A stretch of DNA of 5,154 nt from Dehalococcoidales bacterium (GTDB lineage Bacteria > Chloroflexota > Dehalococcoidia > Dehalococcoidales > UBA5627), in contig JAQTVR010000094.1 of NCBI GenBank assembly GCA_028706995.1, positions 1-5,154 on the forward strand, given 5' to 3'. The notes below the pieces were generated by a model. That model worked only from the letters and a program-made list of their open reading frames with translations. It made no database searches and was not told the DNA's origin. Shown in pieces: positions 1-5,116 of this stretch; within the stretch, counting starts at the first letter, position 1; every line of letters starts with the position of its first letter. A program made the translations under genes and the position numbers.

Positions 1-215
1 ATATTCTCTTCCCATGGGGACTGGCAGCCGATGCCGGCGCCCCGGGTATTCTCGTCTCTATTGCCAGCTTCATAATTAAAGCCTGCATTCTGGCCGTAGT
101 GATCGGCATATTCGAATCTCTCTTTGCCAAGATACGCTTTTTCCGACTGCCTGATTTTTTCATGGTGGCCTTTTTCTTATCGTTCGTTACTATAGTATTT
201 GAGTTACTATCATGA
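1..215 (+). CDS. hyfC: HyfC/HycD/NuoH-like membrane subunit, C-terminal 70 residues (5'-truncated by the window)
   Basis: Reading from base 3, 70 codons end at TGA 213-215; the start lies upstream of the window. The residues show the C-terminal pattern of the NuoH/HyfC/EchB family: FPWG near the left edge, a hydrophobic helix (about visible residues 16-36), the loop ESLFAKIRFFRLPD (38-51) matching the family's ExxxAKxRxFRxPD, then a last membrane helix ending ELLS. In group 4 hydrogenases and complex I this subunit anchors the soluble large and small subunits to the membrane and forms part of the ion path or quinone chamber. The stop overlaps the next start as ATGA, so translation is probably coupled. 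The next gene is HyfE-like, with no HyfD-type antiporter gene between them. The family call is secure; the rest of the gene cannot be judged here. Confidence 0.9.
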   Translation, partial: ILFPWGLAADAGAPGILVSIASFIIKACILAVVIGIFESLFAKIRFFRLPDFFMVAFFLSFVTIVFELLS

Positions 216-889
216 TAGATACGATTATTTTAAACGATATAATGCAGGCATTATTTGTTTTTATACTGGGGACGGCTGCGCTGATAATCACCCAGAGATC
301 CCTGGTTTCCCTGTTTAATATTTATGCCATACAATCTCTCATAATGGCAATAATGGCTATAGTCCTGTTCATAGAGTACGGTACATTAAACCTGATGTTT
401 ATTGCGTTACTGACACTGGCTGTTAAGACTCTTTTCATCCCGTTTTTCCTGCATAGAGCTCTTTTACGCATACCGATAAAAAGAGACCTCCAATTTAATT
501 TTCTCAGTCCGTCAAGCTCTATTGTAATAAGCGCCGTCTTGATTTTTATCGTATATTTCTTTTTCACCAGTTTCGCCGGCACACTTTTTGAAGACCGTCT
601 CTTCCTGCTGGGTGGTGTCATCGGAGTTTCACTGGTATTTATGGGGATGATGGTCATCTTCAGCCGCAAAAGGGTGATAACTAAGATTATCGGATATCTC
701 ACTATGGAAAACGGGGTACTCCTCTTTAGCCTGTTCATGGCAGAGATGCCATTTATAATCGAGGTTCTTATAGTGGTCGACCTCCTGATGATCATTGTGC
801 TATCGGCGGTGCTGGCATTCGGCATCGACTCCAGTCTGGAGGAGTTTCATAAGAAATTGAACCGGTTTGGTATCTGGATCGAGGATTAA
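212..889 (+). CDS. hyfE: HyfE-like (NuoK-related) membrane subunit of a group 4 hydrogenase-like complex
   Basis: 225 residues, close to the roughly 216 of E. coli HyfE. About seven hydrophobic helices are visible (roughly 10-27, 32-54, 59-80, 102-123, 131-150, 157-178, 182-206). The C-terminal half is NuoK-like: E166 sits in GYLTMENG and E184 in PFIIEVL, matching the two membrane glutamates of NuoK, with D190 in the following VVDLL. K72 lies within helix 3. These charged residues support a role in ion translocation next to HyfC and HyfF. The ATG at 212 overlaps the upstream stop (ATGA), with only a weak GAG upstream, so coupled re-initiation is likely. The stop TAA is directly followed by the ATG of the next gene. 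No truncation or frameshift is seen. Family assignment is strong; which ion is moved (H+ or Na+) cannot be told. Confidence 0.92.
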   Translation: MIDTIILNDIMQALFVFILGTAALIITQRSLVSLFNIYAIQSLIMAIMAIVLFIEYGTLNLMFIALLTLAVKTLFIPFFLHRALLRIPIKRDLQFNFLSPSSSIVISAVLIFIVYFFFTSFAGTLFEDRLFLLGGVIGVSLVFMGMMVIFSRKRVITKIIGYLTMENGVLLFSLFMAEMPFIIEVLIVVDLLMIIVLSAVLAFGIDSSLEEFHKKLNRFGIWIED

Positions 890-2371
890 ATGACCGATAT
901 TGCTTTACTTGCTTTTTCTGTCCCCGGTATCTTGCTGGTATTAATCCTTGTTTTCAGCGGTAGGAATCGATTTCTGGGCAATGACCTAGTTTTAAATACC
1001 TTCAGCATTATCCATTCGTTCTTCCTGCTGGGGCTGACCATAGCTATACTGGTTAGCGCAGAACTACCGGTTTATTATATGAACGGGCGTTATTTTGCCA
1101 TCGATAGGCTGGCAGGATATGAGATACTCATTGCCACGGTTATCTTTTCACTGGCTACCATTTATGCCCGCGGTTATGTCAGAAACCTGTTAGACAAGGG
1201 TGAAATAGAAAGCAATAATACCAGGCTATTCTACGGGGCTTTCAACCTGCTCCTTCCCATAATTATGTTCAGTTTCCTGGCCAATAACATCGCCCTTTTC
1301 TGGATTTTCCTGGAGCTATCCACCCTGTTTTCGGCATTGCTTATTGTCATATTAAAGGCAAAAGAGAATATCATTGCTTCCTTAAAATATATATTTATAG
1401 CCTCGACTGCCATGCTCTTTTCCTTCATTGGAATCATCATACTCTTCGCTTTAAGCCGTGATGTCATAACGGAAGGCTCACTCAATTGGGATGCGCTTTT
1501 AGAGATTGCTCCATCGCTATCCGGTACGGCATTCGGGGTGGCATTCATCATGCTTTTTATAGGTTTTGGAGCCAAGAGCGGTTTGGTCCCCTTTCATACG
1601 TGGCTGCCTACCGCTCACTCGCGTGCTCCGTCAGTGGTAAGTGCCATATTATCAGGTGTTATTTTAAACATAGGCATCTACGGTATAATACGGCTTAATG
1701 CTATTGCGATACAGACAACGATCGCTGATAACTTAAAGATTTTTCTTATTGTAGCCGGCATTATCAGTATTCTGGTACCGGCTTTTTGCCTGATTACAAG
1801 GACCAATACAAAGAAGTTCATCGCCTTCTCCAGCATTGAACATATGGGGCTTTTAGTCCTGGGTATCGGTTTGTCATCACCGCTGGTAATCTTCTGGGTA
1901 CTTTTTCATAAACTGGGGCATTCACTTTCTAAGGCGCTCCTTTTCTTTTGTGCCGGTATATTCCACCGCCAGTATGAGAGCAATAAATATTTCCAGGTTA
2001 AAAACGCCTTCAAACTGCAACCCCTAGCAAGCTGGGGATTGATTCTGGGAAGCATCTCTGTTATCGGTACGCCCCTATTCCCCATTTTCCTGTCTAAGTT
2101 GAATATTTTGACAGGACTGGCCGATTACTCGATGCCACTCCTTTTTATCGTATTATTTTTGTTATTCCTTGTGGCTGCCAGTTTCGGATACTATATGGTT
2201 CGCATATTTAGCCAGAAAGATGATATGGTTCAATTAAAACCCTATCAAACACCACAGAGCATGAGATGGCCAATCATTATTACTGCCATTGCATTGTTAA
2301 TACTTGGCGTCTATTTACCGGATGGGTTGGTAACCATGCTTAACGGGATTGTGACAGACCTGGGTTATTAA
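890..2371 (+). CDS. hyfF: HyfF-like antiporter-type membrane subunit (proton_antipo_M / NuoL-NuoN family)
   Basis: 493 residues with about 13-14 membrane helices, of a size typical for HyfF/Mrp-type subunits and without NuoL's long C-terminal lateral helix. Family landmarks, in order: W138-E142 (WIFLE) carrying the helix-5 glutamate; G227-L232 (GAKSGL) with the helix-7 lysine K229; then PFHTWLPTAHSRAPS with H236 and H243; SGVILN ending in N260; FSSIEHMG; and HKLGHSLSK with H344 and K348, the helix-11 region lysine. E142, K229 and K348 are the central polar residues by which this family is thought to move H+ or Na+. A GAGG at 881-884, five bases before the ATG and inside the upstream gene, fits a ribosome site, and the gene abuts that gene's stop with no gap. 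The antiporter module looks intact. Alternatives such as a true complex I NuoL/M or MrpD are disfavoured by the HyfE and fused C-D neighbours. Confidence 0.93.
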   Translation: MTDIALLAFSVPGILLVLILVFSGRNRFLGNDLVLNTFSIIHSFFLLGLTIAILVSAELPVYYMNGRYFAIDRLAGYEILIATVIFSLATIYARGYVRNLLDKGEIESNNTRLFYGAFNLLLPIIMFSFLANNIALFWIFLELSTLFSALLIVILKAKENIIASLKYIFIASTAMLFSFIGIIILFALSRDVITEGSLNWDALLEIAPSLSGTAFGVAFIMLFIGFGAKSGLVPFHTWLPTAHSRAPSVVSAILSGVILNIGIYGIIRLNAIAIQTTIADNLKIFLIVAGIISILVPAFCLITRTNTKKFIAFSSIEHMGLLVLGIGLSSPLVIFWVLFHKLGHSLSKALLFFCAGIFHRQYESNKYFQVKNAFKLQPLASWGLILGSISVIGTPLFPIFLSKLNILTGLADYSMPLLFIVLFLLFLVAASFGYYMVRIFSQKDDMVQLKPYQTPQSMRWPIIITAIALLILGVYLPDGLVTMLNGIVTDLGY

Positions 2372-2376
2372 AAGGA
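2372..2376 (+). promoter_or_regulatory. Ribosome binding site for the large-subunit gene
   Basis: AAGGA, six bases before the ATG at 2383 and just after the upstream stop. It lies in an 11-bp gap and supports 2383 as the true start. Confidence 0.8.
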
Positions 2377-2382
2377 ATTAAT

Positions 2383-3963
2383 ATGAACACGCTGGGAACT
2401 ATACTGAAACAGACCCTGGAGGCTCGTAACATCACATGCCAATTAAGGCAGGAAGATGGCAATGAATGTTATGTTTGTATAGGTCAGGAAGCCTTCACTG
2501 AAACAATGCAACTTCTTATAAACCAGCAGTGGGCAGAGCTAATCGGACTATGGGCAGTTGAAAACTTCGAGGCATACAGCGGATTCACCCTGTTCTATTG
2601 CTTTGAAAACCGCAGCATGTCGGAGCTATTACTCCTGGAAGTCAGGCTCAAAGATAAACAAGCAATCTCCCTCGCCCTGGACTTTCCTATCGCCTGCTAT
2701 TTCGAACGCGAGGTAAGAGACGGCTTCGGCATCGAGTTCGAAGGGGCTTTCGATACCCGCAGGCTGTTCCTGCATGAAGCATATCCTGACGATTTCCATC
2801 CCCTGCTTAAATCATTTAAAAATCGGACTCTCGAGCTTAAACCGGAAGAGCAGAAGGGCACAGACTATGTGTTCAAAGAATGTAAAGGCGAAGGCATGTA
2901 CCAGATCCCGGTAGGCCCGGTGCATGCCGGCGTCATCGAGTCGGGGCACTTCCGTTTCGGTGTTATGGGAGAAACCATTTTTAACCTGGAAATCCGGCAT
3001 TTCTACAAGCACCGCGGGCTGGAGAAACTGGCGGAAAATAGAAAACCCGTTGAATGTGTTGCTATTGCCGAGAGCATCAGCGGTGACGAAAGCGCCTGCA
3101 ATGCCACGGCTTTTTCCATGGCAATTGAAGATATAAATGACTGCACTGTGCCTAAAAGAGCGTGGGAGATACGCACCATATTGTTGGAAATGGAACGCAT
3201 CTATTCCCACCTTGGTGATATGGCAGGTATGCAGGTGGATGTCGCTTATCCAATCGGCGCCAGCCCTTTGTTCATATTGAGAGAAGAGATCCTGCGCTAT
3301 AACGCCATCCTCACAGGCTCGCGTTTCTTAAAGGGGATGATTATACCCGGTGGATTGAAACAGAATATTCCCTTCGATAAATTAAAGGCTTTGAATGAAT
3401 ACATGGTTGTTTTTACTGAGCGCTTCGAAGAGGCTGTAAAAACAGCCGACGAATCTTCATGGGTTATAGACCGCTTCGAGACTACAGGTATAGTCTCAAA
3501 CAAACTCATAGCCCCTCTGAATCTGACCGGACCTGTAGCCCGCGCCTCGGGCGCATGTATAGATACCCGTCATGATCACCCTTACGGGATTTATTCGCGA
3601 TTGGAAATTGAGATACCGGTAAAGCAGGATGGGGATGTCCTGTCCCGTTTCCAGGTAAAGGCAGCCGAAATCTGTAATTCCATCGAGATTATCCGGGATA
3701 TTATCAAGCAAATACACCAGAGTGAAATCTATACTCCCTGTTTGAACAAGGATGGTTATGCGCTGGCAGTCGTAGAAGCACCCAGGGGACAAAACATACA
3801 CTGGGTATATGTAAAGAACGGGCTGATAGACCGCTATAAGGTGCGCACCGCTTCCTTTTGCAACTGGCTGGCAATAGAACATGCGGTTTTAGGCAATATA
3901 GTCCCGGATTTTCCGGTCATAAATAAGAGCATGAACCTGTCTTATGCCGGTAACGATTTATAA
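2383..3963 (+). CDS. [NiFe]-hydrogenase large subunit homologue (NuoC-NuoD fusion, HycE/HyfG type) lacking all four NiFe cysteine ligands; EhrL-like
   Basis: 526 residues in two domains. Residues about 1-150 are a NuoC/30-kDa domain, recognised by F107-E-R-E-V-R-D113 and the following FDTRRLFLHE. Residues about 170-526 are a hydrogenase large subunit/NuoD domain: GPVHAGVIESGHFRF (178-192), YKHRGLEKLAENR (208-220), GPVARASGA, RHDHPYGIY, EAPRGQ near the C-terminus. The two metal motifs align without gaps to the family but are destroyed. Where group 4 enzymes have RVCGICG, this protein has SISGDES (231-237), giving S233 and E236 for the cysteines. Where they have DPCxxC, it has NLSYAG (518-523), giving S520 and G523. 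It ends at L526 with no cleavable C-terminal extension, whereas HycE carries one of about 30 residues. It should therefore not hold NiFe and is unlikely to be a hydrogenase. It also lacks the NuoD-type GPQHPxxHG quinone loop. The best fit is the large subunit of an Ehr (energy-converting hydrogenase-related) complex, tied to the membrane genes upstream. Function unknown. Confidence 0.9.
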   Translation: MNTLGTILKQTLEARNITCQLRQEDGNECYVCIGQEAFTETMQLLINQQWAELIGLWAVENFEAYSGFTLFYCFENRSMSELLLLEVRLKDKQAISLALDFPIACYFEREVRDGFGIEFEGAFDTRRLFLHEAYPDDFHPLLKSFKNRTLELKPEEQKGTDYVFKECKGEGMYQIPVGPVHAGVIESGHFRFGVMGETIFNLEIRHFYKHRGLEKLAENRKPVECVAIAESISGDESACNATAFSMAIEDINDCTVPKRAWEIRTILLEMERIYSHLGDMAGMQVDVAYPIGASPLFILREEILRYNAILTGSRFLKGMIIPGGLKQNIPFDKLKALNEYMVVFTERFEEAVKTADESSWVIDRFETTGIVSNKLIAPLNLTGPVARASGACIDTRHDHPYGIYSRLEIEIPVKQDGDVLSRFQVKAAEICNSIEIIRDIIKQIHQSEIYTPCLNKDGYALAVVEAPRGQNIHWVYVKNGLIDRYKVRTASFCNWLAIEHAVLGNIVPDFPVINKSMNLSYAGNDL

Positions 3964-3966
3964 CAT

Positions 3967-3970
3967 GAGG
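3967..3970 (+). promoter_or_regulatory. Ribosome binding site for the small-subunit gene
   Basis: GAGG, five bases before the ATG at 3976, in the 12-bp gap after the large-subunit stop. It fixes the start; the nearer ATG at 3965 is out of frame and closes after six codons. Confidence 0.7.
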
Positions 3971-3975
3971 TTTAT

Positions 3976-4509
3976 ATGGTGTTAAATCTATTACGCAACT
4001 TCACAGGACATAAAAAAGCCAAAGACCTGGACCTGGAACAAGATGAATTTCACCAGGTTGGAATTGAACTTAAGAAAAATATCGACGCCGTCTTTGGCAG
4101 GAGCCTGGCAATAAGAGAACTGGATTCGGGCAGTGACAACGCCGCCGAGATCGAGCTGAATAACCTTGGAACTCCATATTATGATATAGAGCGATTCGGC
4201 ATATCCTTCGTAGCATCGCCGCGGCATGCCGATATTATCGTGATTACCGGAGCTGTTACACATAATATGGCACTGGCTGTTAAAAAGACCTTCGAGGCTA
4301 TGCCTCAGCCCGGTTTTGTAATAGCTGTCGGGGATGATGCCTGTAATGGTGGTATTCTAAAGGACACCTATGCCGTGATGGGCGGCGCCGATAAAATTCT
4401 GCCTGTGGATATTAAGATCCCCGGAAATCCACCTACTCCTCTTGAAATTATGCAGGGGCTTCTTGCCCTGATGGAAATGATAAGGCAAAAAAAAGTCAAA
4501 CCCGGGTAA
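3976..4509 (+). CDS. Hydrogenase small subunit / NuoB homologue (HycG/HyfI type) lacking all four [4Fe-4S] cysteine ligands; EhrS-like
   Basis: 177 residues, a usual size for NuoB/HyfI. The fold signature is clear: a polar N-terminus (1-40), SLAIRELDSGSDNAAEIE (43-60), PYYDIERFGISF (67-78), SPRHADIIVITGAVT (81-95), a paired VIAVGDDACNGG segment (115-126), and PVDIKIPGNPPTP (143-155). In active relatives these carry the four cysteines of the proximal/N2 cluster, as GSCNGCE, GDCA and PGCPP. Here they read GSDNAAE, GDDA and PGNPP, so the ligands are D54, A57, D121 and N151. The only cysteine nearby is C123, two residues beyond the third ligand position. The reading frame and all surrounding conserved residues are intact, so this is a conserved, cofactor-free paralogue rather than a decayed gene. 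It should pair with the large subunit just upstream. No HyfH-type ferredoxin gene separates them. What it does without a cluster is unknown. Confidence 0.9.
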   Translation: MVLNLLRNFTGHKKAKDLDLEQDEFHQVGIELKKNIDAVFGRSLAIRELDSGSDNAAEIELNNLGTPYYDIERFGISFVASPRHADIIVITGAVTHNMALAVKKTFEAMPQPGFVIAVGDDACNGGILKDTYAVMGGADKILPVDIKIPGNPPTPLEIMQGLLALMEMIRQKKVKPG

Positions 4510-4516
4510 GGATAAA

Positions 4517-4571
4517 TACAGGTACAAATTTCAATCTTTTTGGTAAAAAATATAGATAGATTGATCCTGTA
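4517..4571. repeat. Imperfect nested inverted repeat just after the operon
   Basis: Outer arms TACAGG (4517-4522) and CCTGTA (4566-4571) enclose TCAATCT (4531-4537) and AGATTGA (4558-4564), with a T-run facing an A-run at the tip. The stem is AT-rich and interrupted, and no clean T-tract follows. It could help end operon transcription or stabilise the mRNA 3' end, but it is not a textbook terminator. Confidence 0.35.
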
Positions 4572-4574
4572 AAT

Positions 4575-4603
4575 TTGAATTATTGTAAAATAAGTGTTAC
4601 AAT
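4575..4603 (+). promoter_or_regulatory. Candidate sigma-70-type promoter overlapping a perfect 7-bp dyad (possible operator)
   Basis: TTGAAT (4575-4580), a spacer of exactly 17 bases, and TACAAT (4598-4603, one mismatch from TATAAT) predict a start near 4610. A perfect inverted repeat, ATTGTAA (4582-4588), 8 bases, TTACAAT (4597-4603), runs from the spacer through the -10 box. A repressor binding this dyad would block the promoter; this is inference. The promoter points away from the hydrogenase-like operon towards the mini-frame at 4613. Confidence 0.5.
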
Positions 4604-4612
4604 GCCCGCGTT

Positions 4613-4684
4613 ATGATACTAGAAAACCTTTCGTTGCAGTTCAATAAATACCTGCCGACTCCGAAGAATAATTTCATACAGTAA
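4613..4684 (+). CDS. Possible 23-codon leaderless small ORF
   Basis: ATG 4613 to TAA 4682-4684, beginning MILENLSLQF. The ATG lies only about three bases after the predicted transcription start of the 4575-4603 promoter, so it would be leaderless. There is no ribosome site and no recognised family. It could equally be chance or part of a small RNA. It is listed because promoter, frame and a terminator-like hairpin at 4692 line up. Confidence 0.15.
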   Translation: MILENLSLQFNKYLPTPKNNFIQ

Positions 4685-4691
4685 CCGCCTG

Positions 4692-4730
4692 AGCTTTATT
4701 TCATTTAACTAAAGCTTGTCTGTTTTCCTT
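4692..4730 (+). terminator. Weak terminator-like hairpin
   Basis: AGCTTTA (4692-4698) and TAAAGCT (4710-4716) are perfect 7-bp arms with an 11-base loop, followed by a T-rich stretch (TTGTCTGTTTTCC). The stem has few G/C pairs and the T-tract is interrupted, so efficiency would be modest. It would close a transcript of about 115 bases starting near 4610. Confidence 0.3.
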
Positions 4731-4860
4731 CCATAGGGTTTTATAATAAATATCCGGATTTATTTTCGAAATAATCTATATAAATTCAAGGAGTTTTATA
4801 AGTTCGATAAAAATAAAAATTAAACTTAATATTTAAACCAATGTGTGATAACCCCGTAGT

Positions 4861-4888
4861 CCGGAAATAGATAATTTTTCTATCCCGG
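4861..4888. repeat. Stem-loop with 9 paired bases
   Basis: CCGG (4861-4864) plus ATAGA (4867-4871) pair with TCTAT (4879-4883) plus CCGG (4885-4888). There is a 7-base loop and a small AA/C internal loop. It is the most GC-clamped hairpin in the spacer. No T-tract follows, so it reads more as RNA structure or a protein site than as a terminator. Confidence 0.35.
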
Positions 4889-4924
4889 GACAGCAAATTT
4901 TAACTCCGGTTGGAATTTCAAAAT

Positions 4925-4951
4925 ATCATGTGTTGAGTTCCTCTACATGAT
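4925..4951. repeat. Perfect 7-bp inverted repeat
   Basis: ATCATGT (4925-4931) and ACATGAT (4945-4951) are separated by 13 bases. An inner GAG/CTC pair could extend the stem after a small internal loop. It may be an operator or an RNA hairpin. Confidence 0.35.
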
Positions 4952-4978
4952 GCCTGTATCCCAAATAATACTTATTTC

Positions 4979-4996
4979 TAATAGGGTGTCCTATTA
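4979..4996. repeat. Tight stem-loop, 7-bp stem with a 4-base loop
   Basis: TAATAGG (4979-4985), loop GTGT, CCTATTA (4990-4996). Its right arm shares bases with a second possible stem, TTAATT (4994-4999) and AATTAA (5009-5014), so the two are mutually exclusive. That geometry could allow switching in a leader RNA, but may be chance in AT-rich DNA. Confidence 0.35.
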
Positions 4997-5092
4997 ATTT
5001 CACGAATGAATTAACCTGTAAAATGCCCCTTTAGAGATAAATAAAATAATCTTAGAGTAGTTATTTATTCAAATTGACTATTCGATAGTATT

Positions 5093-5098
5093 AAGGAG
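5093..5098 (+). promoter_or_regulatory. Strong Shine-Dalgarno sequence near the right edge
   Basis: AAGGAG followed by AT is a near-ideal ribosome site, but no ATG or GTG lies within the next 15 bases; the first usable codon in a plausible frame is TTG at 5117. It suggests the next gene begins at or just beyond this point. Confidence 0.4.
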
Positions 5099-5116
5099 AT
5101 AAAACCCAAGAGTAAA

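Noticed and set aside
322..3882. Several open frames of 65-167 codons on the opposite strand or in other frames inside the operon genes
   Set aside because: All lie within well-recognised conserved genes, have no ribosome sites or family features, and have the odd composition expected of frames mirrored from membrane-protein or conserved coding sequence.
2383..3963. Calling this gene complex I NuoCD
   Set aside because: The GPVHAG..ESGHFRF loop, the spacing of L1 and L2, and the HyfE/HyfF neighbours are hydrogenase-type, and the small-subunit partner lacks the N2 cluster that every working complex I needs.
3965..3985. ATG at 3965 as an alternative start for the small subunit
   Set aside because: It is in another frame and terminates after six codons; ATG 3976 has GAGG at good spacing and opens the conserved frame.
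2383..4509. Large and small subunit genes as pseudogenes because the cofactor motifs are lost
   Set aside because: Both frames are full length with no stops or shifts, good ribosome sites and conserved residues directly beside the lost ligands; losses at all eight positions look patterned rather than random.
4742..4747. Perfect TATAAT as a second promoter
   Set aside because: No convincing -35 at proper spacing; TTGTCT (4716-4721) is 20 bases away, and such hexamers are common in AT-rich sequence.
4794..4812. TTTTAT / AAGTTCG / ATAAAA stem-loop resembling a tRNA T-arm
   Set aside because: No acceptor, anticodon or D-arm can be built around it; the stem is all A/T.
5037..5068. ATAAATAA / TTATTTAT 8-bp inverted repeat
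   Set aside because: Composed only of A and T with a 16-base spacer, so easily produced by chance in this region.
5074..5103. TTGACT-N18-GATAAA as a promoter
   Set aside because: The -10 would overlap the Shine-Dalgarno, leaving it untranscribed; more likely a chance match.
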